64,000 bases of DNA from Malaya genurostris. Taxonomy: Eukaryota; Arthropoda; Insecta; Diptera; Culicidae. Position 1 is the first letter of the stretch; each line of letters begins with the position of its first letter. The notes beneath the pieces are model-generated. The model ran no database searches. It had not been told where the DNA came from and worked only from the letters and a program-made list of their open reading frames with translations. This document shows, piece by piece, positions 34,440 to 46,788 of the stretch. Made by a program: the position numbers and the translations under genes. The stretch is taken from contig NC_080572.1 of assembly GCF_030247185.1 (NCBI RefSeq), positions 156,305,080 to 156,369,079 on the forward strand. Reading direction: 5' to 3'.

Positions 34440-36240
34440 CATTGCTGATCTTGATGGATTGTATCATAAGCAATGTGAGATGATCGACAGGTCAAAGCAG
34501 AACTACGATATGCATCTGAATAGCGAAACGCAGGATACAGAGAACGACACGACGAGAAGAATCAATCTGGGTTCACGCTCAGCCGACAACAGTTTCTCGG
34601 CACCTAATCTATTAGAGAAAAGGGGAGAGGTCGGTAAGCTAAGGGATGAAAAAGTTGCGAGCAGTGACCTATTGCCAGACGAGATGCTCAAACATGGAGG
34701 AGCGGCACTGACTAGATCGCTGTATTGGATGATCTCTAAGATTTGATAGAAGGGGGTTCTACCGCAGGAATGGATGGAATGAGTGGTATGTCCGAGGGGA
34801 TGATAAGCTTGACTGTTTCAAGTAAAGCGTAATCACATTGCTGAACGCCGCCTTCAAGGTGCTCTCCCAAATCCTCTATCGCTAACAAATAGCTAAGCAA
34901 TTTGTAGGGCCGTACCCAGCGGGATTTACAGGGGCCCGCGCCACTTCGAATCACATATTGGCGATAAGTACACCAGAAGTGTCGTGAAAACAACGTCCTC
35001 ACGCATCACCTATTCATTGATTTCAAAGCGCCATACGACACAATCAAACGGAAACATTTATAGCAGATTATGTACACATACGGTTTCCGATTGACGATAA
35101 ACTGACGCGATTGGTCAAAACAACGATGGATAGAGTGATTTGCTATGTTCAAATATCTGGAACACTTTCAAGTCCCTTCGAATCTCGGTGATGAATACGA
35201 CAAGGTGATCGACTCTTGTCTCTTGTTTAATATTGCTTTGAAAGATGTAAGTCGAAGAGCCGGGATTGACACGAGTGGTATGATCTTCCGATTAGAGATG
35301 GGCAATTCGTTCGCGAACGGTTCAAAACAACTGGTTCTTTTGAAAGAGTGAATGATCAATAGTTCTGTTTTTGAGAACGGTAGTTCTAAAGTTCAAGGTC
35401 GAGGACCTTTTTTTCGCTCACACAATTCTTTTTGAATCTACGAAACCTCAGTTCTAATTGAGATCTCGTTTAGTCATTCAACAGGAAAATTAACTATGGA
35501 AATAACGAACGTATGGCTCTCGAGAACTAGTTCTTTTAATAGAACTCTGCATCACTGAACGGTTCATTGAAATGAACTGTTTTGCCCATCTCTACTTCCG
35601 ATAGTCTGTACAGCTTTTTTACTTCGCTGACGACGTTGATATTGTTACACGTAACTGTGAGAAGATGAAGGAAACATACATAGGACTCGAAGTAAGACGC
35701 AGCCTATAAATGCGTCGAAAATAAAATACACGAGAGGAAGAGGTATTAAAATAGAAAAGTTTCACTTTTCACCACAAATATTGATAGACGGTGATCATAT
35801 CGCGGTGGTTGACGAGTTCGTGTATGTGGACTCACTGGACAGCAGAGAAATTCAGAGGAGTATTTTTACAAGAAATCGTACGTACTTTGGACTCAGAGAA
35901 ACCCTTCAATCGAGTAAAGTAAGCCATCGCACGAAATTAATTATCTAATAAACGTTCATTAGGCTGGTTGTTCTCTATGGCCATGAAATCTGGACTATGT
36001 ACAGGCACTGCGGACCATCTCTGGCGCAGTGTAGATGGAAGACAGAACGTGGAGACGGCGTATGATCCGCGAATTGCAACACTTTCTTAGGGACTTTCTG
36101 AGGGTGCTACTGCGATGGGCTGGGCATGTCATCAGGATGCTGGAAGGTGGTTGGTGGATGGATCTTAAATCTGATCTGATAGGCATGAGATGAAGAGGAG
36201 CACAGCGAGTATCGATCAATTTTACGAAGTATTCTAGCCG
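34440..36240 (+). pseudogene. RTE-clade LINE reverse transcriptase, degraded
   Basis: Blocks in order, across several frames: LLPDEMLKHGGAALTRSLYW with MISKI (34670-34746), VLPQEWME, then a GDKLDC-type segment and NAAFKVLSQILYR-like sequence (34800-34880), an FVGPYPAGF-like segment, DFKAPYDTIKR (motif A, about 35020), NIALKDVSRRAGIDTSG (35230-35280). After the hAT insertion come FADDVDIV (motif C, about 35620), KMKETYIGLE, VVDEFVYVDSL, RSYFGLRE-like and VVLYGHEIWTMYRH, ending with an RWAGHVIRMLEGG block (about 36115). This is the RTE-type order (JAM1-like in mosquitoes). Multiple stops and frameshifts; no endonuclease found upstream. Confidence 0.8.
35293..35594. mobile_element. 302-bp hAT-type MITE, complete
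   Basis: Terminal inverted repeats TAGAGATGGGCAA / TTGCCCATCTCTA with an exact 8-bp target duplication CTTCCGAT (35285-35292 and 35595-35602). The body is rich in AGAACTAGTTCT-like palindromes. It interrupts the RTE reverse transcriptase between GIDTSGMIF and FADDVDIV. A truncated sister lies at 18426. Confidence 0.95.
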
Positions 36241-36655
36241 TAGTTGGATCGGACTACAATGAAACTTCGGCGCAATATAAAAAAGTGTTTCTCAAATAGC
36301 GTTAACTTTACATCTGCTTAGCTATTCAAATTGAACTGTTTAAGTTTTTGCAGTAAGCAGTAAAATTTGAACTGCTTTGCACTGACGATTCGAAGACGAA
36401 ACGTAAAGAATAATGAAATCGGTTATGTGCCCAATGCACAAAAACGGCTTTTAGCCAAACCCCCAAATAATCAAAATCTGTGGTCGGCCAGTTCAGTTGT
36501 CTTTTCGTTTCGCTCGGGACGTCAGAAAAGACATTGCGCTTCGGCGCAATATGAAAAAGTGTTTCGCGGTTCAAATTGAACTGTTTAAGTTTTTGCAGTA
36601 AGCAGTACAATTTGAACTGCTCTGCACTGACTAATGCAATGAAACGTTTGTTAGA
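36241..36655. repeat. Copies of the 261-bp repeat family, inverted relative to 26.98 kb
   Basis: Two units start at about 36262 and 36540 (CTTCGGCGCAATATAAAAAA and CTTCGGCGCAATATGAAAAA), each followed by TTCAAATTGAACTGTTTAAG and GCAGTAAGCAGTA. The middle contains GGTTATGTGCCCAATGCAC and CAGAAAAGACATTGCGCTTC, matching the 27-kb family in inverse. Confidence 0.8.
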
Positions 36656-39600
36656 TACAGTCAAAAACACAATAAGACTAGGCTGGTTGGTTAGGTAAGT
36701 AAGAGTAGGTTGACACCTCTGGAGTGATGCGTAGTAGCACGAGCGCCAGTAAATTTGTCTTGGTCGAATTCCTTAGCTATTATAGACAACGACGAACAGT
36801 GAATAGTTTTGCGTACCGGGTGGAACGATCCCCTAGTATTCATGAATTCTAATGGAAATATTATTTGAGTTCAACTCAATATCGATCTTGATTTTTAATT
36901 GCATATTGCGATGGATAAAAACCTGATTGATAACAGATTATTTTCTGCTTAAACCACATTCATAATTCTCGGCTGGTCATTGCCTGCGACTTTGTTGTTC
37001 ATTTTCGTTTCTGTCCTCACCGATCACATCTGTTATCTCCCAAAATTAGGTGCTGAAAGTTCGGGTTTTGCCATTCAGATGCTTGTCATAGTACTGCTTA
37101 CATTTGTTTATCAGTGATAATGATATGGGATGAGTTCATAAAAACGTGAAATAAGAACTTCGTATGCTAGTACAAATTTTCCGGGGGTTTTGGAATGGTT
37201 CAAAATTTAGTTCATCAAAGCTGTAGTTACATTGGATTAGTCTACAAAAAATATATGTCATAATATAGCTAATTTCGATATATATACTAGGAGTTTCAAA
37301 CTATAATAGTCAATAAAAATTGTTCAAAGGTGCGTTTTTCTTTAAAAACGATTGACTGGAAAGAGGTTTCAGACATCGTTTACGTGTAGGATATTGTTCT
37401 CTCAGAAATAGAAAATTTTTACTACCGATATATCAAAATGCGTAGATCATTATGTAAAACTCTATCTTATATAGTGAACAATAATATTCCCAATGTATGT
37501 ATGTTCAGTCGCTTGTATATTGATTTCCTTGCAAAGAGTAACTAGAACAAATTGGAATTGACGACTGTACTAACAAAATTCATTACATACAAAGTCTAGC
37601 CATATCTTGAATACTTTGAAGGATATAAAAAGTCTGCCCTACGAATTGTTCCGAAAATGCATAGGCAACAAAAAACAACTGTAATTGTCAGTTCAGTTAT
37701 CAAAATGAACAAGTAATCGTTTTGAATTCGAAAATACTGCCATATTTAAAATACTACTCCACATTCCACACTACAAAGTAAAACTAACAAAAAGAAGCAT
37801 ACAACAGCACTGAATATAGTACCAAGTTTGCTTAATCACAAATGTTACAAAAAATTCCTACTATTAGGAATATTAGGATATAAAGAAAAATTAACTTACA
37901 CAAAAATATTTCCATTTAAAGCAGACGGATTTTTACAAACTATATTTCAATACATGAGCATATATTTTGAAAATTATGAAATTTTCAAAATATATATTAA
38001 TTGTGACAGATCTTGTCAAAAAAATTGGATTTGGTTGAGAGGGAAGACTTTTTGTTTGAGATTAGTTTGAATGATCAGTAACTTTTGATAATAAATAAAT
38101 CAATACATAGGTTTTCAATTTAAAAGAATCAACTAGATTTGAATGTTGAAAGTGTTTGTTTTGATAGTAAGATATTTAAGAAGGTATTATCAAAAATCAG
38201 ACCCTGTCAGCTTGGAGCGAAATTAATCTTCAGTTCAGCAACGCCATCGCACGGTGTCACATTCAACATATCATGTCAATTGTATGGGTGCGCAGTGCTG
38301 CTATTTTGGCGCGCACGAATTTGACATTTCTCTCCCCTACATGTGTGTGAGAGATACGATGCGAACTCGCCTGAGGGCGCCATGTTCGCAAAAAATGTTG
38401 TTGCCAATGATTTGTTTGGGAAATGTGAGAGCTGGATATCTTGTTAATATGATGTCTTTGCAAAAATATAAATGCTGTGGTAGATTCACGATAAGATTTA
38501 AAAATTACTGATCGTTTGTTGATTGGTTTGTTTCTTGAAGAGTCTTGTTTATTAAAGCGTCTTTGAATATTAATCGAATTCAATGAAATTTAAAAAACAA
38601 ACTATTCATCACCAAGTTTTTAATTTTATTGAACAATATAAATGTCACAAACTCACAGACTCACAGTAGAACGGCTTCCTGAAAATTCAATTTCATTACA
38701 TTCATTATTTTTTATTTTCTAAATTTGATTTATTGACTTATGCGTTGGTATATGTTTCATGTTGATGTTTTTTGACCTTTATATCCGGTACTTTCGAACA
38801 GGGAACCAGGGGGCCAGTAGAGCTGAAATGAGTGTGTGGCCAACAACTAACAAGAAATGTGAACTAGAAGAGTTCTTTGTCTGGTTTCAAAAAACCAGCA
38901 AGGAAAAACCGTACGCAGGATCTTTTTATCCATTTGCTCGACCTCACTACGGTTCGATTGCAAGTGGAAGGTAAGGTAATTAAATCTGCATGAGCAAGTC
39001 ATGACAAAATATTAATTTCCGTCATTGAAATATTAAGTCAAGAGTAAAATCTTCATAGAACACAACCTTCTCAGAGAATTGTTGTTTTAACATTCATAAT
39101 ATAATAATATTATAAACATTCTGAAACTGTTTTTTAAATCGATTTTTTTTTTCGAAAATGAAACTACTAGATCAGTTCTAATTAATTCAATTGAAATATT
39201 TCATCAAAAACAATATGAGATGCAATAACTTAGATTGATGTTAAACAGTTATTATACCATTTCTTTATAGAAATATCAAGAATTGCAAAGACATCTTAGA
39301 AATAACAAGTCATGATGTTATAATAAAAGTTTTTGTTACTTTGGTCTTTGTTTGCTATTTACATCTACCCGGGTCATACCATTTTATCTCCGGAACCAGA
39401 AGTGATAGCCATTTGATTTCCAGACTCGATCAATGACTCAATAGTAGTTTTCAATAAACCTAAACTAGTTTAAATCGGTTCAACCATTTCCAATCAAATT
39501 GAGCGGAGATAAGAGTTTTGGAAAGGTTCACACACAGGCATTTTCTGATCTCGTCGAGCAAAGTTGGTCGGTTTCTCCATTCTTTTACCTTTCTATAGAG

Positions 39601-40361
39601 AATGTCAAAAAGTGGTTTGAATTTAGTATTCTGCAGTACGTATTATCGATTGAAACTATTGTAATTTTCACAAAAGATCCTAGATAAGTTGAGAAACTCT
39701 GCCGTACATAAAACCTAGTGTTCTCATTGGGACAAATATACATCGAACAAATAAAGCAACACTAGTCATTTGTGAATTGATTCAAAAATAACTTAGTTAC
39801 CTTATTGCATCGAGTCAAACTAAATAAGTCTACTTTGCCTTTCAACACCAACGAACATAGATAATATTCAACCTTTAGACTATCCGCATACGTTTCTTAT
39901 AAAAATGCAACACGACAGCATCCTTTCAACAAATTTATTAAATTTATACACTGACGAAAACTGCAAATAACAGTCTGAAATATTGTATTGTTACGTTTGT
40001 TATACTTAGTGGAAGTGTAGTGATGTGAAGGTGAAATAGTGGAATTGTGTAATTGTTTAATTGTGTATATATTTACGAAGATTGTGGTTTTAAGACTAAT
40101 ACTAAAAATTTTCAACAATTCAACTATTTTGCTTTGTAATTAATAAACCATGTATAACTATTCTTATGTTTTATGGGAGCAATTACTTATGCCTAAAGTA
40201 GGTAGACAAAACTCTATTTCCTTCGAATTAATTAATAAATGTGTAAAAATGAGTAAAAAGTCGAAAAAGATTAATTTATTGCATCAAAACCAGTTAATAA
40301 CAAAAAAAAACACATAAGTGATTGTAATTGAATCAAATTTCAACATTGTTTTATTGTATTA
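36656..40361. other. Long anonymous stretch, no supported gene
   Basis: AT-rich. ORFs of 60-100 codons (37828-38070, 38254-38583, 38759-38974) show no motif I know. About 38225-38410 is GC-richer (GCGCAGTGCTGCTATTTTGG, then CGCCATGTTCGCAAAAAATG) and looks like an old repeat. About 39355-39700 contains CGGAACCAGAAG and a TCCAATCAAATTGAG stretch reminiscent of the GCCTTTCTCATA family. I see no tRNA, rRNA or exon. Confidence 0.4.
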
Positions 40362-40373
40362 GATAATAAACAA

Positions 40374-40573
40374 AGTCTTGGTATTACATTCCTGTAGTGG
40401 AATTTGACCTTCTGTTTCAACAGACTCCGCATCCGATTCAGAGTGTACAGAACCATTGCATGGTTGGTGCTACGATCCTACTGACACTACGAATCCTTCC
40501 AGGTCGAGGCTCGAACATACGACAACTGGTTAGTTAGACCAGTGCACTATGCATTGAACCGCCAACCCGGGAT
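40374..40573 (-). mobile_element. tRNA-derived SINE, 200 bp
   Basis: The minus strand starts with a tRNA-like head: CATAGTGCACTGGTCTAACT (A-box-like TAGTGCACTGG) and ATGTTCGAGCCTCGACC (B-box-like GTTCGAGCC), followed by a body ending in AAGACTTT. Direct repeats GATAATAAACAA flank it (40362-40373 and 40574-40585). The same SINE is at 51002-51192. Confidence 0.8.
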
Positions 40574-40585
40574 GATAATAAACAA

Positions 40586-40860
40586 CTTGAATAAACTTCG
40601 TCAAGCAAAGCACAGTTTTGGTATTACATTTATTGTTGAATATGACTATTTGTTTCAACAGACTTCGCAGCTAAGGAGTGGCGGAACCGTATTGGAAGAA
40701 CACTGAATCCACACCAGGAAAATGTCTGGGTGTGGAAGTCTTGGAATTACATTCCTTTTGAGAAATTTGGCCTTTCTGTTTTAACAGACTTCGCAGCCGA
40801 CTCATAGAATAGCTTCGATTACATGGCTAGTGCTACGATCCTGTTGACACAACAGAAATA
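40586..40860 (-). repeat. Two partial copies of the same SINE body
   Basis: GTTTCAACAGACTTCGCAGC (40652) and TTTTAACAGACTTCGCAGCC (40781), each preceded by a TTGG(T/A)ATTACATT segment, match the SINE 3-prime half without the tRNA head. The second continues into ATGGCTAGTGCTACGATCCT. These are 5-prime-truncated insertions, consistent with LINE-driven retrotransposition. Confidence 0.7.
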
Positions 40861-41146
40861 ATACTTTCTACTTATTCGAAGATGACAATGAAAGTCAATT
40901 AGAATGGAATAGAACATATTGGCATTGAATGTATTCGATAAGTAAATTCGACCGCGCTCTATCATGCGAGTCAAGTAAATACTTTTACGTAAATTCTATC
41001 TCATCGGTGGGAAGGGCCTGGTAAAGATATCGGACATACTTGAATGTTATCTCGTCTTCAATCGTTCTTTTGAAGGAGAATCCATGCTTGTTATTAAACT
41101 CAGGCATATACATGGTTAGCAAGTTGGTCAATACATATACATATAG

Positions 41147-41432
41147 CCTCATGTTAGTCGTTCATAATTACTCATGATTTATAGCTCTAGTGTATGAGTA
41201 ATCACTAACAATAACGATTGAATTAGCATATATTCAAAGTGTGAAGGATTTAAAAATCCATTACGTCCAGTCTTTTTTACAAGCCAATATAGCGAGAGAT
41301 AAACCCACTGCGCACAATCATTGAAAAAAGTTCTTGTTTCTATGTGTCCGTTTTTCTTGGTATGCTTTGTGCGACGGTTCGTTCAACTGAAGCGGATAAT
41401 TTTTTGTGCGCATTTTATGAAGCTACATTTCA
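41147..41432 (-). repeat. Interspersed repeat shared with 62.72-63.02 kb
   Basis: The inverse complement of 62720-63024, including TAACATGAGGCTATATGT, CTCATGATTTATAGCTCTAG, CACACTTTGAATATATGCTA-like and GAACCGTCGCACAAAGCATA. It is at least 285 bp with many small differences. Confidence 0.85.
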
Positions 41433-42205
41433 CCTAAAATATAGCTATTTCAACGAACGCTTTTATTTGTTGAAATCATACATTTTTGTTCGTTTTCAAG
41501 AATAAAATGATTTCTTTCAAACTTATTTACAAGAAAATTTGGATACTACTTTTATTTCGATTTGTATTCGAAAAAAACTGAAAAAAATAAAATTTTTGAA
41601 AAAAACAATTACTTTCAATTATGAATTTTTCAAATATTTAATAGTTTTGTCAATAAACGTTCGAATTATTCACATACAATAATCAAGGTTTTTCAATTTT
41701 CATAACATCCATCGGTTAGATGCTCCATCAGTCCGGTCAAGATAGAGATCCTGCATCATTTTTTTGTGAAGAAAATGTGTTATGTGTTTTATGCAATTTT
41801 CAAAAATAATATTCTTAATTATCAATACATACACTTGAATTGTTTACCCTCTATGAAATTGTCGAACACTCTAAGAAATGGAAAAAGCAGATAAAATTTT
41901 ACTTAAACGTACAAACGCGTACAAACTTTTTCCGCGGGAGAAAAAAAAATGCCCAGGTTTATTCGCGCGGGAAAAAATGCTCTGGTGCATTTAAACAGTA
42001 AAGTTAGTTGTATCTTAACACAAATAAGATCGTAGATAAATAGATCCAATTTTTTTCTTGTTTTGAAGATATAGTTGGATTGAATCAACAAGGACATGGC
42101 TGATAACATTAACTCAACTTTGGTTGACATGTAATAAATAGTTAGTTCATTTCAACAATAAACTCAGCCGAAGCAAATATATTTTTAGTTTGATTATACC
42201 AAAAT
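41433..42205. other. No recognised gene
   Basis: AT-rich DNA before the gypsy gag relic. It could include a decayed LTR or leader, but I found no LTR ends or primer-binding site. Confidence 0.35.
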
Positions 42206-42960
42206 TTTGATTCAAATTAAACAGAGATTATTGTTGATGTTGAAGGGAGAAAATCGAAGTTGGCGGCGTGGCTGCGCGAGCGAAATATTGATTTTCCGGA
42301 ATCGGCAAATATTCGCCATCTTCGAACATTATTCGAGAGTTGCCCTCGTTACGACTAGGAGGCTTCTGGAGATTCTGCAGATGACGACGCTTTGGACGAA
42401 GAGATTCCGAAGGGCCGACGAACAAACAACCCGATTTTCAAAATATTAAATGTTCCGTAAGCAAGTTTTCCGGTAGTGACTTTTACGACGCCAACAAATG
42501 GATTGCTGATTTCGAGAAGGCCTGTGATGCAGTTAACGGCGATGATTTTTTCAAACTCAAGTGCATTCGCCGAATGATGGAGCCGGAAACTGATGCAGAG
42601 TTATTTTTACGTGTGGATAAGTCAACTACGTACAAAAAGTTTCACGATAATTTTATAGAGAATTTTGGACATGCATATTCAGTCGCTGAAGTCATCGACA
42701 AGCTTCGTAAAACAACATTTCAGTCGTCGAAAACATCAGTGATGGGTTACATTCTGAAAATGGAAGAAATTGCTTTGAGAGCAAATACCGACGAAGCGCA
42801 GATGGTGCAACTAATTATCGATGGTTTCCGTGATCGTTTCGCAAATATTGCCGTGATGTATTCGGCTACGATTTCTCAACTTAAACAATTGGCTCGTCGT
42901 TATACGCAATTTCAAGAGATGTATTCCGTTCCGTTTTTTGCAGCTACCAGTATTAAAAAA
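42206..42960 (+). pseudogene. Ty3/gypsy-type retrotransposon gag
   Basis: A first segment reads LAAWLRERNIDFPESANIRH in one frame. After a frame change near 42450 the gag core follows: FSGSDFYDANKWIADFEKAC, MMEPETDAELFLRVDKSTTY, FHDNFIENFGHAYSVAEVI, KTSVMGYILKMEEIALR and AQMVQLIIDGFRDRFANIAV. This pattern (W-x-x-x-F-E, F-x-x-x-F, Y-x-x-x-x-E-E-I, I-x-G-L/F-x-D) is the retrotransposon gag capsid region. The open frame runs 42574-43086 but leaves recognisable gag after QFQEMY at about 42925; the zinc knuckle is missing. The capsid would package element RNA. An in-frame stop at 42358 also breaks the N-terminal part. Confidence 0.75.
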
Positions 42961-43468
42961 AACTACAAAAACGGTGGCAATTCTCAGCATACCTTCCGAT
43001 TAGGTTTAGCGTTGTTCCCCTTAACGCTCAGGGGGAATATGTTTCCCTTTTATAAAAATCGTTATAGATTCTTTAATTACTATTAAATCGATGTTTGTTT
43101 TTACTGAATGTCATTTCCAAGGCGACAAATGTGTTTCTTAACGAAAAAGTAAAAAGAATAACCAATCTTTATTGCACTAAAAAGTTTGTGCAAAATGACG
43201 TATAGAAAATAGAACACATAATAAATGTGCTATGTGCAACGTCCACGAGTACATGAAATCGTTTTCTAGAATGCCATAACTAACTATTTATTTTACTATT
43301 GTGATAATTAAAGCAATAATGTAAATTACGATATAATAAACCCAACTCTCCTTTTTTATTTCAGTATCACAGGGAAAAATATTTCCCATGAAATTATAGG
43401 AAACTTATGTAACCTGCTATGTTTTTCTAGTGATATTCTCTTTTTGGACCCCCAATTGCTAAAGTATT

Positions 43469-43788
43469 GGCTCTTATTACCGGTATCACTACACGGTGAA
43501 AACCAAGTGAAGCGATTACCCTTATTATCGGTATCACTTCACGGTGAAAATCGAGTGAAGTGAATTTAGGTCCTTAGCACAGAATTCGCTCCAAAGACAA
43601 AAGTGATTATTTGGATGAACTTGATGTCATTATAAACCTCACGCCACCAAAATTTTGTTGAAAAAATTTGTTTTTTCCACCACAGTGATCACTTCACTAT
43701 GCGTGATATTGCTAATAGGTGAAATCAAGTGAAGTGACATGTAAGTGAAGTGAATGTGAAAGTGGAAGTGAGAACGGTAATAAGGGCC
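43469..43788. mobile_element. 320-bp MITE with GGCYCTTATTACCG ends
   Basis: GGCTCTTATTACCGGTATCA at 43469 and CGGTAATAAGGGCC ending at 43788 are inverted, flanked by ATT on both sides (43466-43468 and 43789-43791). The interior is full of (GTGAAGTGA)/(TCACTTCAC) repeats. It sits between the gypsy gag and protease remnants. Confidence 0.8.
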
Positions 43789-43791
43789 ATT

Positions 43792-44463
43792 GTCTTGTAC
43801 TGACATATTTCCTCCTGCACATCTTATGGTCGTGAAAGGATTAACTGTTCCGGTACTGGGTATTTATCAGCAAATTGTACCAAACTACGTCGATAAATTG
43901 GATCGTGCTTCCGGTGTGGATCTTCCCAGCACTCTTCCCAGCTCTCAGAAACAGGTTGGTGTCGTTGAAGAATACGTACAGGATGAGACGAAGAAAAATC
44001 CGTTCAAAGATGAACTAAGCGGAGCTCTCACTGAAATTAATCTGGTAAGTGTTGCATTCTCATCTGAGGGGCACGTGCAGTCATTCATAACCCTTCTTTC
44101 TGTTTTCGATACGGGCAGTCCAATTAATCTTATTCAACGGTCGCCGATTCCTGCAAATTTGATACCGGCTAGAGAAACATTCTCTGGGTACAAGAGTGTA
44201 GGCAGCTTTCCATTATGCTCATATGGAATTGTTTCGGTATTAGTTATGTACTGTAATAGAGCAAAAACATTGAAGACATATATTGTCCCGGACCATTTCC
44301 TTTCTTTTCCTTTGTTACTGGGACGTGAATCTTTGAGGAAATTTGGAATTGTTTTGTTCGACACCCATGTCATCAAATCCTTGCATACTACAAGACAAAA
44401 AATTGAAATTATTGAATCGAATAAAATCAAAATTTCGAGTGAAAATCTAAGCTGTGTTTTTTA
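43792..44463 (+). pseudogene. Ty3/gypsy-type aspartic protease region
   Basis: The frame has FITLLSVFDTGSPINLIQRS with the catalytic DTG (in the DTGSP context), then about 70 residues later the LLLGRESLRKFGI segment that closes retropepsin folds. Upstream is a linker containing NPFKDELSGALTEIN. It ends at TAG 44462-44464 after SSENLSCVF; no reverse transcriptase follows in any frame. The start codon reported for this frame lies just inside the MITE edge and is not genuine. It pairs with the gag at 42.2-42.96 kb as one broken element. The protease would process gag-pol. Confidence 0.7.
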
Positions 44464-44464
44464 G

Positions 44465-45556
44465 TCATGTCAAGGCAAGTGTTATGACTGTACACCTGCC
44501 TGTAGCCAGTGTCATCGTAATGTTTCGACTAAAACTGAGGAAACGAAAACGAGATTCGAAAACTTGTGTTCAGGGACCTTGATTTCTTTCGAGCGTACAA
44601 GCTCTCAGCTGGGAAATAACGTCTTCAAAACCGCAGGCTAGTTGCTCTTGCGTAATGAGAGCCTATGCTTCTGTGATGGAATAATTTTTGACCAGCTGAG
44701 AGCAGTGTTTTTAGCACTAAGCACAACCTTAAATCTCGGAAAAAGGCTAGTTGTCTCTTCTGTGCGGAGACCTATGCTTCTAAATCGGAGGATTACCGAT
44801 TGTGTTAGCGAAAAGACTTTTGACAAGGAGATGAGAAATTTCGGCCTCAAACATCTATTCGATTTGACTTTCCGAAAACTTCTGATTTTATTTACAAATT
44901 TTGTGTCTTATATACTAATTCCTAGTCTAGAAAATCTGGACCTCTCGCAGAGATCCTTCTAAAAAATACTGCACGCGCATGATCGTTATTTCAAGTATTC
45001 TTGCGCGTGTGTCGCTATCGACCAGCACGTGCTTGCGCTACTATCTCTTTTTCTTCCACGTGCCCAGCTGATCACTGAGCCGCTTCGCACATGCGCAGCT
45101 GATGGCTGGCAATGTCTAACTCACTTGCAGCGCGGCAGCTATTAATCTGTAGGATCGTTGCGCTGTAACATCCCGGACTCCGTAAATTGATATAATTTAC
45201 AAAAATATTCAAAACAAGCAACGATCTTCCTATTGCTGGTAATGTTACATAATAATAATTCACACATAATTTTCAATTTATAATTCATATCTTCACTCAT
45301 AATAATCAATAAAAACTATTGCAATGTTCACACTGTTGAAATATTAGGATAGAGTTGTCCTCTATAAAGTGCTGGTGACGGTGATCTATCATCTGATGAT
45401 TCCCTCTCGTTTGGTGCTGTAGCTGTAGTTTTGGCCGCTCGTAGGTTTGTAATCGTATTCCGATGTGTTAAGAATGATGTCAGGGAGTCCCAAAAGGCAG
45501 CTAGTAATTACCATCCAAGACCATAAATGTCATACAAAATTCTTCCATGCATCTAT
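44465..45556. other. No recognised gene
   Basis: An initial Cys-rich trace (CQGKCYDCTPACSQCHR) continues the gypsy remnant. About 44970-45200 is GC-richer (GCACGTGCTTGCGCTAC, CAGCTGATCACTGAG, then GTAACATCCCGGACTCC) and could be part of an LTR, but no matching partner was seen. Nothing else is identifiable. Confidence 0.4.
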
Positions 45557-46788
45557 CTAGTTTGACCATGATTTTATTTTGCTCCAGTATCGATTAATCG
45601 CGTTGTCAATTAACTTCTCTGATATCAAAGCGTCGAAATGAAATCCTTGTCTGTTAGGTATTTGCCCTAACAGAATTTTGTGAAGAACGTTTGATGCTAT
45701 ACGGCGATCACCTTGATTATATATTAAATTTCGCATTTTCTGAACGCTGTCGGTATTATAGACTCCGCTTTCCATCAAGTTTGGTAAGGTGTGTATTTCC
45801 ATTTTGTTACTACATCCGTTGTTAACGTTTGAGGTGCAATAGTTTCCCTCACTTTTCCATCTATTGTGTACCACCGGCCTCCAAATTGGAATTTAGCCGG
45901 CATAAGCGGAGTGCATTCGATTTCAGTACCTCTCCGCTGCAATGTTCTTGCTACAGGAGTTAAAAACATTGTTTCATTGCCATATTTTACAGGTAGCTCT
46001 TGATAACACCGCTCTGTTGTAAATGGCTTCACGTATACAGCCTTACATTTCAAAACGTGTAGAACTTCTCCAGTTACGACAGCAGAAAATCCTGATCTCT
46101 TCATTATACTTGTAACGAATTCCGTTGGGTTTAAACGTGCAAGTGTCAACTTTGTCTCAAGTAGAGCTTTATCTATTTTACACATCTCTGTCATTACTGC
46201 ATTATAAACTTCGTCTTTGGCCGATATAGTTCTCAACCATGGTTATCTTTGAGTTGAAATACGTGAATATGTCGTGGTTCTCAGCACTATCAGGCTTTCG
46301 ATGAAATGGTGATTTAAATTCTGACGCTTCCAAAATAAATATTCTTGGATGGTCGGTTCTGTATCCATTATAACCGCAGATTTTCGATGTGCCTTTGGTT
46401 CTTATTGAAAATAGATGTGTATCTGATATAGATGTGTATACTGCTTGCTGAATTTGTTAGGTTTGGCTTCCATCCAAGTTCATGGTTTTGTTTACAAATC
46501 CTTCGTATAATACTTCGAACTCTGAATCTTCACATCGTTGATTGAGGCTAATATCCCAAGTTGTGTAACCATCCTCTGAATCTAAACATTTTCCATGTGA
46601 ATACTGCGTTGAAGTACTTGAATCGGCACTTCAGTGATAGTTAAATTTTTTATTGATGGAAGACATGATGAAACGTCCATTAATGAGTAGCTTGTCATAT
46701 TGACTTCCGGGTTTGCACAGTCGTAAGCTATCAATCCTTGCATTGTTTCCCCGAAAGCTGATGCCAGAAAATATAAAAACATTAACAC
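45557..46788 (-). pseudogene. Relic of a chuvirus-like (mononegavirus-type) surface glycoprotein
   Basis: Three minus-strand blocks in order look like one broken envelope-type glycoprotein. 46788-46582 has a hydrophobic signal-peptide-like start and an extracellular N-terminus with paired cysteines and N-glycosylation sequons. 46236-45775 and 45874-45557 (different frames) carry Cys-containing blocks such as CYQELPVKYGN and a GRWYTIDG segment. These resemble glycoproteins of chuviruses, which are known both as endogenous viral copies in mosquitoes and as envelope genes of some BEL/Pao elements. Between 46580 and 46240 the frame is broken with stops, and a frame change lies near 45800; no transmembrane anchor is recognisable at the end. 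It is antisense to the neighbouring gypsy remains. Whether it came from a virus directly or through an env-bearing retroelement cannot be decided here. Confidence 0.6.

Noticed and set aside
42207..42449. 80-codon ORF before gag as a separate gene
   Set aside because: Another frame of the same DNA reads as the N-terminal part of gag (REIDFPESANIRH), so this is a shadow.
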